This document shows positions 54,501 through 64,000 of a stretch of 64,000 bases of DNA, piece by piece. The stretch comes from Blepharisma japonicum (taxonomy: Eukaryota; Ciliophora; Heterotrichea; Heterotrichida; Blepharismidae): the NCBI GenBank assembly GCA_949751835.1, contig CATKHK010000094.1, positions 62,001 to 126,000 of the forward strand, in the 5' to 3' direction. Within the stretch, counting starts at the first letter, position 1; each line of letters opens with the position of its first letter. The position numbers and the translations under genes were made by a program. A model generated the notes under the pieces. That model saw only the letters and a list, made by a program, of their open reading frames with translations. It had not been told where the DNA came from and did not search any database.

Positions 54501-55586
54501 ATGATTAATTCAGAAGATATAGGAAATAGAATCCTCAAAGTAGCATTCAATCAAACTAACGATCTTCTCTTTGTTGGAACCACAAAAGGATTTAGAATTA
54601 TAAGAATTGATGATTGCAAAATTATATCTCGCAGGGATAATGAAGCAACTACTTACTTTACAGGCGGGTTTACTTGCATTTCTCCAATGTTTTCCACACA
54701 ATTGTTATGTTTAGTTGGGAGCCCTGGAAATAGTATATACCCTCCAAATATTGTTTATTTTTGAGATAATCAGCAAGAAGATATCAAAGGAGAAATACGA
54801 TTTCGATCGGAAGTAAAAAATGTGCTGCTAAGAAAAGATAAAGCTGTAATTGTTTTGGAAAAAATTACTTATGTGTATGACTTGTTAATACTTAAAGCTA
54901 CTGATTCAATACCCACTATCGAAAATGAAAACGGTGTTGCTGCTGTCTCATATGATAGAGATCAATTCATCTTAGCAACTTTGCAAACAACTCATGGGCA
55001 TATAAAAATTACAAATTATTATGATGGAGAAGTCAAATCTGGTCTAATACACGAAAATCCAATAACTATATTAGCATTGAATTTTTCTGGGACCATTGGA
55101 GCTAGTGCTAGCGAACAAGGGACAATTATCAGAGTTTTTGATACTAAAACCCTTCAACTATTACATGAGCTAAGAAGAGGAACTAACCCAGCACAAGTCT
55201 CGTCGATTGCTTTTAGTCCTAATTGCCATCATTTATTAGCATCAAGTAATCGATCAACCGTCCACGTTTGGAATCTAAAAACACCACCTCCTCAATCAGG
55301 AGGTAGATTTAGCCGATTTTTGCCAAATTATTTTCAATATAACAGATCTCTAGCAAAATTAAGCTTAAAGCCTGAACTGGGCTGGACTTGCCCATATACA
55401 GTCAATGTAGGGCCGATAGGATGCTTTATTGATGAAACTAATTTTATTTTGGCACATCTTGATGGAAATTTGTATAGATGCAAAATCAGAGATGAGTCTG
55501 CTTTGATTATTCAAGAAACTAAAGCATTTCTTGATTTTAATGAAACAATAATAGAGGGAAACAGAGAGTGGGAATCTTTTACATAG
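54501..55586 (+). CDS. PROPPIN (Atg18/WIPI family) autophagy WD40 protein
   Basis: A 361-residue beta-propeller. It has the family L/F-R-R-G phosphoinositide motif (LRRG, residues 224-227, in 'HELRRGTNPAQVSSIAF') followed by the usual 'SSIAFSPNCHHLLASS' blade and 'GTTKGFRIIRID' near the N-terminus. PROPPINs bind PI3P/PI(3,5)P2 and act in autophagosome formation. One TGA=Trp (YFWDNQ). It is divergent from the vWA gene across 277 bp. Confidence 0.88.
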
Positions 55587-55648
55587 TTTTTTTAGTCTTA
55601 AACATATTGGCTGTTAATTATTTATTAAATGTATAAAAATTATTAATT

Positions 55649-56884
55649 TTATGCTATAATCCAGTCTAATGATGACCTACAAATCGGGCATTGCCTCTTT
55701 AATTTAGACCATTCGACAATGCAATTATTATGAAAAGTATGGCCACAAGAAGTTTGAACTGGTGCCCATATTTCTACGTTTTCTAAACTCGTTTCTTTTG
55801 TGTATAAAGGAATCATGCAAATAACGCACTCAGCAGTTTGCACTTCTTCAGAGATCCTGAAAAACAGCCCAGTCTCTCCTTCCTCTCTATAATAAAAAGG
55901 AAGAAACCACCAGTACCATTTCTGCCCTAAAGCTTCTTTTAAATTATTATAAATTCCTCTATCATAGGGTGAAACTTCAAATTTTTTCAGTTTCTGCGCA
56001 AATCATTTTTTTTCCCAAAATTCCAGTCACGTATAATTTCCTGAAATTATTTTGATATTTAAAGTTAAAAATATTGCGGTTGATAGTGAAAACAGACAAG
56101 CCATTGTATAACTAAAAACTACTAAAAAACATATAAAAGTTGACGATTCTGAGTCATTAAGCACTACAATAACAGTTTCCCAAAAAGTCGCTACAATTAA
56201 TATTGCTGACAATTCTCCATATAGCATCATCAAGAAAAAGTACTTATAATTGAAATACCCTATACAGTTAGGAATTCATTCACAATGATGATGAAGTTTT
56301 AATACACATCTTCCACAAAATTTGCAATGATGACATCTATCAGGTTTACATAAATTGCATCATTTGCAGATTCTTGCTTTTCCATCATGTCTCTTTTCAA
56401 CCAAGCCAACGCGTTCTAAATTTGCATCTTTTTTCAATTCTGCAGGAACTTGTCAATCTGGAGGAATAGTCCCAGGGTCTGTTATATAAGCTCGAAAATA
56501 GCTTATAAGTATAATTGAAAACCAAAAGGTGCAGATGCTGAAACAGATTCATCCTCGCAGTTTTGCATTTTCTTTCTCACTTTCACTGTGCCAGAAATAA
56601 ATTTCTGGCCTATCATCTGTGTCACCAACTAGGTAATAAATATAAAGCCAAATATAAAGAGCATATGCGCTTATAATAGTTCCTAATGTTGATGCTATAG
56701 GTAGAGAAGCTCCAATTTTATAATAAATTATTGCCAATTTTTGTTTTTTATCAGCTTCTGGCCATGGCGGAAGATATCTCTCAGGGATTTCTACTGGCCC
56801 CTCTTGCATTGAAAACTTTGCTTTTTGGTTTTCTTCTTCAGCAGTATTTAGCAAATTCTTCGATTCTGGGTCGTCTTCTTCCAT
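55649..56884 (-). CDS. DHHC-type palmitoyltransferase fused to a RING-H2 finger
   Basis: A 411-residue protein. Four hydrophobic helices are arranged as in S-acyltransferases, with a cysteine-rich domain between them: ARICKWCNLCKPDRCHHCKF, then the active-site region LKLHHHCEWIPNCIGYFN. The first Asp of the DHHC tetrad is His (HHHC, residues 198-201); the essential Cys201 is kept. The Trp after it is TGA, at the invariant position of 'HHCPWINNC'. The post-TM4 'SPYDRGIYNNLKEALG' and 'WWFLPFYY' match the family C-terminal region. Residues 352-404 form a RING-H2 finger (CVICMIPLY, SCGHTFHNNCIVEW, CPICRSS), so the same protein could be a ubiquitin ligase. Both domains lie in one frame, with no stop between them. 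Confidence 0.87.
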
Positions 56885-56976
56885 TTAATAATAAGATAAT
56901 TTAATAAAAATTGAAACTGTACTATATATTCTATCATTATACCTAAATTACCTATACAAAAATAGGCTGATTAATA

Positions 56977-58215
56977 TTAGCCAAGCTTTTTGTGGATTAT
57001 CATTGCAATAGACTCAGTGTATTCACTTTCCAAAGCGAAATTCGCCACAATTTCTTCAGCAACACCTTCAGGAGTGTCTGATTCTATATTGTATAAAAAA
57101 TCCAATTTTCTTCTCACAATTTTCCCAGTCCTTCGGTCTAAAACTCCTATCTTTATAGAGAGTTGAATATCCTTGGGAGAATAAAATCTATCATCTTTTA
57201 TATTGAGTAAGTCTCGCTGTGGAGAATCACTTGAACCTTGTGACTTGTCGTCTATGAGCTCTAGAGTTGGCACTCAAGGAACTTCTATAAGCTTTATTAT
57301 TCCGTGGATTTTTTCATCACTTTCGTCAATCATTAAAAATGGGTGATTGAGCAGATCCTCTGCTGAAGGTCTTTGGTCCATATCAGTCATGCATAATTTA
57401 ATAAATTCTTTTATGTCTGTGTCTCCAATTTTTTCTAAAGCAAATGGCTTGATTCTTCGTGAGACCCTTTGATAGATTTCTCTTTCGTTTTTACATTCTG
57501 AATATGGTATTTCACCTGTGCACATTTCAAGTACACAAAGGCCAAAAGAATATATATCGGCGTTAGTTCCATATCTTTCTTCAAATAGTTCAGGTGCCAT
57601 ATATTGAGGAGTCCCAACAACTGATTTATTGTATGAACTTTTCATAAATGTCGACAAACCCAAATCTCCGATTCTAATTTCCCCAGTTCTTGCGCTTACA
57701 AAAATATTTTCACATTTTAGATCCCGATGGATGATCGGAAACGGTTTTTGGGAATGCAAATAATTTAAGCCTTCTAAAATAAATTTGCATCACCTTTTGA
57801 TAACTTTTAACCTTGGAGTTTTAATTTTTTTTAGATACTGCCTGAGAGACCCACCAGTCATAATTTCAGTAATGAAAACGACTTCCTCTCTGCCTTTGTT
57901 ATGCCAGGCTTTTATAAAATGTAAAATATTTGGATGTTTTAGTTTCTGGATGATCATGATTTCATCCCTGACTCTTTCCTTTTCCATTTTACTCATCCCG
58001 TGAGTTCTTACTATATTTCAGGCTACTTCGCAGCCTGTATCGTTATCAATTGCTTTGTAGACAGTCTTGTAAGATCCACATCCGATTTCTTCGTCAAACC
58101 TACTAAACCTGCTTGTAGGTGAGATTTCGACTAATTGAGGAAGCGCTTTACTAAAGTTGAGATCTCCTTCTTCAGAAATCTCGTTACCTATCCCTTCGTG
58201 TTCTTTTATATTCAT
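56977..58215 (-). CDS. WNK-type (With-No-lysine) protein kinase
   Basis: A 412-residue kinase. The glycine loop is GCGSYKTVYK with the WNK-specific Lys in the loop (Lys50). The usual catalytic Lys of subdomain II is absent and the site reads EVAW (Trp66, TGA-coded), exactly as in WNKs. HRDLK is at 163-167, DLG (184-186) replaces DFG as in WNKs, and TPQYMAPELFEE follows. A C-terminal PF2-like domain (residues about 330-412: 'DIQLSIKIGVLDRRTGKI', 'EEIVANFALESEY') resembles the OSR1/SPAK-binding region of WNKs. WNKs control ion and volume homeostasis. Confidence 0.92.
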
Positions 58216-58601
58216 CCTGCAAGTATTTTGGATTAATTGATGTTATATATTACCAATTTGGCTGTAAAATTCGTCATCTTTTTATCAGATTTAATCTATA
58301 TGAATTTTTTAAACAGCATCAAGCTAGGTTTTCAGTTTTATGAATTTATTTTTATAAAAGGCATATGCAATTTAAAAAATACTTGAGACACTGAACAAAG
58401 ATGGTATTAATTGTAGAGAAAATTTTGGATATTGAGATTGCAAAAGCTATGCTATTAAATTGTATAATAAATATGAAGATATTAAGGCTTATTCCAGTTT
58501 TTAATTTTCTAAAATTTTTTGTAAAATCTAAATATTATTACTTATAAATATTTTTGGATTTTATGATGAAAATATGCTAATAATTAATCGAAAATCAGAT
58601 T
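58216..58601. other. AT-rich intergenic region
   Basis: About 385 bp between the divergent WNK and 58602 starts. No gene, repeat or recognisable element was seen. Confidence 0.4.
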
Positions 58602-59414
58602 ATGCTTAAAATTAGGCCTGAACTGAATGTTCATGATGTTATTTCTGAAATGCAAAACTGCAAAGAAAAAGATATTGAAAACAGTAAAAATGATGTGCCT
58701 TTTCCTTATATAGAATTATATTCCAAGCATAAAAAATTTTGAGGAAGGAAAGAATCCCCAAAATGCTTAGACAGTTATGGTGAAATGCTATTTAAAACCC
58801 AAACGAAAATTTTGGGTAGAGAGAGGACACATATACACAATTACACTTTAAGATTTCTTGACTCTGATTATACTCAAGAAAAATCGATAAAAAAACCAAA
58901 TAATTATGATTTGCCAAGCTATATTGGAAAACCAGCCTTTGGGAAACCTCGGAATAAATCTGAAGTTACAGAAAAGCCTCAAAATAGAAGGAATACCCCA
59001 GTAAATTGAAAAACCATGCTAAAACAAACTGAAATTTTATTATGTGATGACTCCAGATTACCCTCATCAAGCCCTATTGTTAAGCAGAAATTCATGTTTC
59101 CAGTAATTCAATTCCAAAAAAACGAAAATCAAAGAAGAGCATCTCCAAGTCTCTGCAAGTCGCCTTTGCAGCATACTTCTAGGAGATCAGATACCTACTC
59201 ATTATCTCCTCATGAAAGAACTATTAAAAATCCCAATAGTCCTTTAGCTCCTGAAATTCCCACATTTTCCACAAGTTCTACACCAATTGGCAAAACAATC
59301 ATTCCACTCTCAAAAATCGGGATGAATCAATCTTTCCAAACCAAAACCGATATCAGTCAAAATCCAATAATTTTAAAAACCGATGCAACAAACGACACTG
59401 AAGATTTATATTAA
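58602..59414 (+). CDS. Unknown disordered protein
   Basis: A 270-residue frame from the ATG at 58602, including two TGA=Trp codons (KKFWGRKES, VNWKTML). Pro/Ser/Lys/Thr-rich, with several Ser-Pro and Thr-Pro sites (SPSLCKSPLQ, SLSPHERT, NSPLAP), suggesting phosphorylation. No transmembrane segment, and no homolog recognised. Followed 72 bp later by a similarly styled gene. Confidence 0.62.
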
Positions 59415-59486
59415 AGAGTCTTCTCAAAATTAGCTGCTTAATGAGAATTGAAATAAAAAATCCTTAATAACTTATTAATTTCTTTA

Positions 59487-60278
59487 ATGGAAAGCAGCCT
59501 AGCTTCAGCACATTCAACAAACACATCTTTTAAAAGGCCAAAACCAACAATTCTAAAAAGAGTGGATCCTTTGAAAAAAGTTCCAGCACAAGAAGCATTG
59601 CCTGATAAAAAGAAAAGGTTTAAATTGTCTATAACTTTTCAAGATGAGATAGAAAAATCTTTTAATGACCAGCTTGAAAGCACAAAAGTTACCTCACAAA
59701 CTCCTATATCTGAAACAACACTAATAAACCTTAACAAAAATGAATCTTTCATTTCTAGTGCTAACGTTATCTCTCCAAAAATCCGTCCGAAATCAGCCAG
59801 ACGACTTAAAACTACTTCAAAAGAAAAAGAGCCAAGAATCCCAATTACTGTATTATCTAACCACAAATACTTAAAAGAATCCACAAAAAACCGACTAGTC
59901 TATATGGTTGCCGAAGCTCTTCATTTTTCTCCAATTTCAACTGGAAAGAGATCAGTTTCAGTTCCTAGAAAATCTTCTCAAAATGAATACAATATTCCAG
60001 CTGTTGAATCTGAGCTTGATGTAGCACTACGCCAAATTAAAGAAAAAGAAAGGATTTTACGTCAAGAAAATCATTTTGGAAGTAAAGTAAGGAATCTTCA
60101 AATGAAGATTGAGAAGAGAATTTACAGAAATGAAATCACTGAGCAGAAACCTAAAAAAAGAATTTTCAGAGTAAAAAGAAATGTTCCATTTGTGCTCAGT
60201 GAAGCAGGAAGAACTATTGATTATAAATCATGCAATATATTGCCATCTGGAATACTTATTGAGCCTACATTTATATAA
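59487..60278 (+). CDS. Unknown basic protein
   Basis: A 263-residue protein without TGA codons. Lys/Arg/Ser-rich N-terminal half (FKRPKPTILKRVDPLKK), then a short coiled-coil segment (VALRQIKEKERILRQE) and a basic helix (RNLQMKIEKRIYRNEI) near the C-terminus. No family recognised; the composition suits a microtubule- or nucleic-acid-associated protein. Confidence 0.62.
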   Translation: MESSLASAHSTNTSFKRPKPTILKRVDPLKKVPAQEALPDKKKRFKLSITFQDEIEKSFNDQLESTKVTSQTPISETTLINLNKNESFISSANVISPKIRPKSARRLKTTSKEKEPRIPITVLSNHKYLKESTKNRLVYMVAEALHFSPISTGKRSVSVPRKSSQNEYNIPAVESELDVALRQIKEKERILRQENHFGSKVRNLQMKIEKRIYRNEITEQKPKKRIFRVKRNVPFVLSEAGRTIDYKSCNILPSGILIEPTFI

Positions 60279-60872
60279 TTAATCGGTTTAACAATTTTTT
60301 ATTTGATATGCTTTTAATATTATTAAATAATTTCCATGCATATTCAATTTTTATATTAAAACAACTATTATTTAAATTTTATATTAATTATAGATCTTTA
60401 ATTTATGAAATCTATTCATTTTTCTCAAATCTTTGATTGGAAAAATATAAGAAAAGTCTAAAATTTAAATTAAAAAGCGTTTTGGATTTAAACAAAGCTA
60501 ATATTTTCAATAAAATTTTTAATTTGAATTCTAAAATAATAGCTCTTATTATTGTTTTTGGAGCGCCGAGCATTGACTGAATTTAGCATAATTGATATCA
60601 ATTTATATTACTCATTTTGCTCTTCAAGAGAATAAATTGTGAGATAAAATAATTATTTAAACGATATTCATTTTTATCAGAATTTAACTTTAATTCAAAA
60701 ATTCAATCCATCTACAGCAAAGTAATAAAAATATTAACCACCGTTTGAACGACTTATAAAAATCTTTCCATCATCTTCTATAATATTAATTATTCTTTGA
60801 AATATCTTCCCATTAAATATCTAATAAGCTCAGATTTATTTTGAAACTAATGATTCCATTATAAATTTAATA
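60279..60872. other. Long AT-rich intergenic region
   Basis: About 590 bp, one of the longest gene-free stretches here. Very AT-rich with A/T runs; only short chance frames. It presumably contains the promoter of the 60873 gene. No element recognised. Confidence 0.4.
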
Positions 60873-62738
60873 ATGGGTGCATGCTGCGGAAAACAAACAA
60901 CAATCATCGTCAACTTCAACGGCCAAACAGCCCAGCTCAGCAACATCACTTCCTTAGATATGATTATCCGAAAATGTAAAGCTACGTTCAAAGAAACTGG
61001 AAAAGGCCCATATGTTCTTTTCCTCAATACAAAGAAATTAACTTCAGACAATGAGCTCGCCCAAGCCTGCAGGGTTTCAAGTAAAGTCACTTTAAACTTC
61101 GTCAAAGAAGAAGTCCCTACAATTACAAGCTCCGACCCTCTATTTTCGCTTTCCCAAAACGTTTGTCGTGTAATTCGAGGCGATATCTATTTTTCAGCAA
61201 TTCTTCTGACCCCTGAGTATGTATTGATAGCTAAAAACGCTTGTCCCAGTAAATCTGACATAACTTCACTTGCAATAGTGATTCCAGGGATCAAAAAGCC
61301 TCAAAAATTCAGTTTAAAAATTTATGCCGCAATAATGGACGTAGCTGTCATATTGAAACTTGAGCTTGAAGAAAAAGATGTAGAAGCATTAGGTAAAAGA
61401 AGCAAAATTAGATTTAATACAGATGATATTGCGAAAAATGAAGAAATCAATGCTCTATTTTATGGCAAGGAAAGTGCAATAGATAAAAGCAAATCAAACG
61501 CAATTCCATTTGACCAATTCCATTTCCAACTCCCTATTACTTTAAATAAAGAAGCTCAAGGAGGTTTGATATGTGGTAAAAAAGGGATTATGAAAGGAAT
61601 TATTCTGGAAAATCAAGGCGGAAAAGGACTTTGCTTGTCCAGCAAAGCTATTGTTGATGAGCTACAGAAACTTGCAAAAGAAGGAAAATCAAGAAATAAG
61701 AAAGTCTGCCAAGGACTATGTGCTTATTTCAATATTGAATTTGAAGATGAAGCTGAAGCTGAGGCTGAAATTGAAGTTGAGCCACCAAAAGAAGTAGTCA
61801 CGGTAAAAGTTGAAGAAAAAGAAGTAATGGAGGAAGGATTTGATGATTTGCAAATGTTTAGCAATACGAAAAAGAATACACAAGAGGCTGAGGATGGCAA
61901 AGAAGAAAACCCTCAATTAGAATTCAATTTAGACCTCCAAGTTCCTCCTCAACAGAAAGAATTGATATACTCTGAAGCTGGATTCTATATTAATCCACTC
62001 AGCAATCAGCTTGTGTCATATCATCCAAAAGAGTGCTCAGTAACTCACCATGAAGTTACAATAGGCATAAAGACAGGTTACAGCTTAACGCAAACATCAA
62101 TTGGTCTAATTATAGTCAGCGGCAATAAAGCTTGGCTTTGGGACACTTATTCATTTTCACCTATAAGCAATTTAAGTTTTTCTCATAAGAATCATACTGC
62201 TTGTCTCCACAATGACTCTCTTGTAGTTATTAGTGGGAAAGATACAGTAGAAGTTGAAGCATTGAGCTTAAGATCTATGTCTTGGAAAACACTGGAACCA
62301 TTAGAAAAGCCACGAGAATTCGCTGCTTCTTTTTCAGTAGGGAATGATTTATACGTAGTTGGAGGAATAAAATCAGGAAAACCTTGCAGATCAGTTATCA
62401 GACTTAATAGAAGATGGGATAAATTATCATTTAAACTACCTCAAAGATTGTCAAGTCTCGGAGCAATCGGATTTGAAGATAATTTCTTAATTTTTGGAGG
62501 ACTTAATGAAGAAGGTGAAGAGAACCCTAATGCTTGGAGTATCACTTTTGAAGGAAAAATAAAAGAATTAGGACAAACTCCAGTAAAAGGCACGTTTTGG
62601 GGACATCAGCCAGGTAAATGTGAAAACGAGTATACCTACTGCACTAGAAATGCTCGTATCTTGTCCTATGATTCCAGAAGAAGAAAGTTCTATTTAGTAT
62701 CCATTGGCAACAATGATGAGAGCTTTATAATAAGCTAA
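60873..62738 (+). CDS. Myristoylated protein: Ubl-like, degenerate trypsin-like and kelch-like regions
   Basis: A 621-residue protein starting MGACCGKQ, a strong dual N-myristoyl/palmitoyl signal. Residues about 9-76 look like a ubiquitin-like beta-grasp. Residues about 100-250 resemble a trypsin-fold protease that has lost its catalytic residues: 'ILLTPEYVLIAKNAC' replaces the usual 'LLTPEYVLTAAHC', 'DVAVILKLE' keeps the Asp-strand, and 'AQGGLICGKKG' stands where G-x-S-G-G-P is expected. An acidic linker (EAEAEAEIEVEPP) and a C-terminal kelch-type propeller follow ('GNDLYVVGGIKSGKP', 'EDNFLIFGGLNEEGEE'). No TGA. An adaptor that uses a pseudoprotease is inferred. Confidence 0.7.
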   Translation: MGACCGKQTTIIVNFNGQTAQLSNITSLDMIIRKCKATFKETGKGPYVLFLNTKKLTSDNELAQACRVSSKVTLNFVKEEVPTITSSDPLFSLSQNVCRVIRGDIYFSAILLTPEYVLIAKNACPSKSDITSLAIVIPGIKKPQKFSLKIYAAIMDVAVILKLELEEKDVEALGKRSKIRFNTDDIAKNEEINALFYGKESAIDKSKSNAIPFDQFHFQLPITLNKEAQGGLICGKKGIMKGIILENQGGKGLCLSSKAIVDELQKLAKEGKSRNKKVCQGLCAYFNIEFEDEAEAEAEIEVEPPKEVVTVKVEEKEVMEEGFDDLQMFSNTKKNTQEAEDGKEENPQLEFNLDLQVPPQQKELIYSEAGFYINPLSNQLVSYHPKECSVTHHEVTIGIKTGYSLTQTSIGLIIVSGNKAWLWDTYSFSPISNLSFSHKNHTACLHNDSLVVISGKDTVEVEALSLRSMSWKTLEPLEKPREFAASFSVGNDLYVVGGIKSGKPCRSVIRLNRRWDKLSFKLPQRLSSLGAIGFEDNFLIFGGLNEEGEENPNAWSITFEGKIKELGQTPVKGTFWGHQPGKCENEYTYCTRNARILSYDSRRRKFYLVSIGNNDESFIIS

Positions 62739-62770
62739 ATATTTCTTATCAAACACTCCATATTTTAAAT

Positions 62771-63208
62771 ATGCCTATTAACATCATTGACGCTTTGGAG
62801 AGCGACAAACAAGTAGATGAGTTTATTGTAAGGAGAGAGGAGTCATCACAAGGGATCATTTCACATTATAAAGGAGATAACATTGAAAAAGAAATTTTAA
62901 AGCTACCAACTAGCGATCATGAAGGGGTATTGAAAAAAGTAAGACTCAGGGAAATGAGAAAATTGAAGAAATATAGAGATATTTTTGAAGTCAAATTAAA
63001 AGATATGAAAGCGTGCATGAAATTTTGTGAGAAAAAGAAGGAGCCGTGGGGAGATGTGTTTGAGAGAGGCAGCAAGGCTGGCTTATTCAAAGATACTGAG
63101 AGTAAAGTGATAAGTTTGAAGGGTGGAGAAAAAGAAAAGAAATCGAGTAGAGTAGAGAAATTAGAAGATCCTCTTGGATTTTTGGGATGTTATAGTCAAA
63201 ATAATTAA
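62771..63208 (+). CDS. Unknown small helical protein
   Basis: A 145-residue protein rich in Lys and Glu, mostly helical (VLKKVRLREMRKLKKYRDI), with no transmembrane segment and no Trp encoded by TGA. It follows the 60873 gene by 32 bp on the same strand. No family recognised. Confidence 0.65.
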   Translation: MPINIIDALESDKQVDEFIVRREESSQGIISHYKGDNIEKEILKLPTSDHEGVLKKVRLREMRKLKKYRDIFEVKLKDMKACMKFCEKKKEPWGDVFERGSKAGLFKDTESKVISLKGGEKEKKSSRVEKLEDPLGFLGCYSQNN

Positions 63209-63675
63209 TTCGTTTTCTAGTTTTAAAATTTAAAAAAAGATGGTAAATTTAGATATAAGTAAATATTAATAGCTGATGTGAATTAAATATAAATAAAAAG
63301 TAAATTCTTAAAGAGTAGTTTACCAAATAATTTTTTTAAATTTCAGTTAATTTAAATTCTGCCTATACAATAATAAGTATCTATTATTTCTAACAGAGGT
63401 TAAATGGGGTAAAAGCTTATTTGTTTTAATATTTGCTGTTTTCTATAATCACAATTGATATTTCCATAATTTTCCATCAAATATGATATAATAACATTTC
63501 GTTAATTTTTTTACTACTAGTGCCTATTTAAAAGACTTAACTTTATATCCAATTTAAAATAATTAATTTATCTCTAATTTTCTATATTAGCAAGAGCAGC
63601 TATTTTTAACAGCAAGCGTTACTTTATCCTAAAAAACCCAGGAGAAATGGCTTGCTGCTCTTCGATAAAATATAA
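63209..63675. other. AT-rich intergenic region
   Basis: About 465 bp between two plus-strand genes. An ATG at 63647 is out of frame with the kinase and is judged not to be the start. No element recognised. Confidence 0.4.
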
Positions 63676-64000
63676 ATGGGCAACTGCAATTTTCGAACCG
63701 AAAACACTGACCCTACAATATGTAAGCCTTAATCAGCTCTTAACCATCATCAATTTCAGTTTCACTACCCAATTGGCAAAGGAGGCTTTGGCAAAGTTTG
63801 GCGTGTTGTACACAAAAAAACAAAAGTTTCTTATGCTATGAAAGAAATGCAAAAAAGGCGAATTATCTGCAAAAAAAGCGTTCATTCAGTAATGAACGAA
63901 AGAAGGCTACTAGCTATATTGCGTCATCCATTTATCGTTAATATGAGATTTGCTTTTCAAGACCGAGAAAACTTGTACTTGGCTATGGATTTGATGCCTG
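63676..64000 (+). CDS. AGC-family protein kinase, STK32/YANK-like (5' part only)
   Basis: The gene runs off the window. The start MGNCNFRTENTDP fits N-myristoylation, as in YANK-type kinases. After a 15-nt intron (63722-63736) the frame continues into the catalytic domain: 'YPIGKGGFGKVWRVV' (glycine loop), AMKEM (catalytic Lys), 'SVMNERRLLAILRHPFIVN' and 'AFQDRENLYLAMDLMP'. These N-lobe features match AGC kinases of the STK32 type, which are abundant in ciliates. The active site itself lies outside the window. Confidence 0.88.
63722..63736 (+). other. 15-nt intron in the AGC kinase gene
   Basis: It reads GTAAGCCTTAATCAG and contains an in-frame TAA. Removal gives ACA ATA T|CT CTT AAC and an unbroken kinase frame. 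Position 10 is A. Confidence 0.88.

Noticed and set aside
63647-63721. ATG at 63647 (MACCSS...) as the kinase start
   Set aside because: It is out of frame with the catalytic domain; the ATG at 63676 (MGNCNF) is in frame across the 15-nt intron and matches the family.
1-64000. Bacterial features (operons, Shine-Dalgarno sites, CRISPR)
   Set aside because: The gene content is eukaryotic (uS8, CDC20, PEX11, WNK, DENN), with tiny spliceosomal introns; close spacing reflects a compact macronuclear genome.

Overview
This window looks like macronuclear DNA of a heterotrich ciliate close to Blepharisma. Three things read directly from the sequence support this. (1) TGA is a tryptophan codon, not a stop. 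At least 20 genes read straight through TGA, and only TAA and TAG end genes. In-window paralogs carry TGG where the sister gene carries TGA, and TGA sits at family-invariant Trp positions (WNK 'VAW', the DHHC cysteine-rich domain, IQ motifs). (2) The introns are 15 or 16 nt long, GTA...AG; seven were found from frame logic. (3) The DNA is AT-rich and gene-dense, with 1-exon or 2-exon genes, divergent start codons as little as 21 bp apart and convergent stops 5 bp apart. Stentor shares the tiny introns but uses the standard code, so Blepharisma-like is the better fit. No telomere, tRNA, rRNA, CRISPR array or intact mobile element was recognised.

Layout. 1-5.6 kb: a tandem segmental duplication of a minus-strand block (TMEM161, GDT1a, GDT1b). 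The left copy keeps one open GDT1 gene flanked by decayed GDT1b and TMEM161 copies. 5.7-13.4 kb: SETD3-like methyltransferase, a myristoylation-signal protein, a TPR protein, ribosomal protein uS8, two unknowns, class I aldolase and an EF-hand-like protein. 13.5-24.4 kb: a tiny secreted peptide, a mitochondrial-type membrane protein, a USP47-like deubiquitinase, a PHD protein, a CDC20/CDH1 APC/C activator, an ankyrin protein and a coiled-coil protein. 24.5-38.1 kb: a two-exon ciliate-type protein, ATP11 assembly factor, an ARM-like membrane protein, two tandem K+-channel-like genes and a long coiled-coil gene. 38.2-51.5 kb: DENN protein, POLD3-like subunit, PEX11, a FYVE-like CaaX protein, a 1605-residue charged IQ protein and a five-IQ protein. 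51.5-64 kb: a VIT-vWA protein with an embedded histone-H3-like fold, a PROPPIN, a DHHC-RING fusion, a WNK kinase, a myristoyl/pseudoprotease/kelch protein and the start of a myristoylated AGC kinase.

The genes do not form one pathway; this is ordinary dense eukaryotic gene order. The observations most worth following up are the VIT-vWA-histone H3 fusion, the DHHC-RING fusion with a HHHC active site, the tandem channel whose selectivity filter has become GFGP, and the decaying GDT1/TMEM161 duplication.
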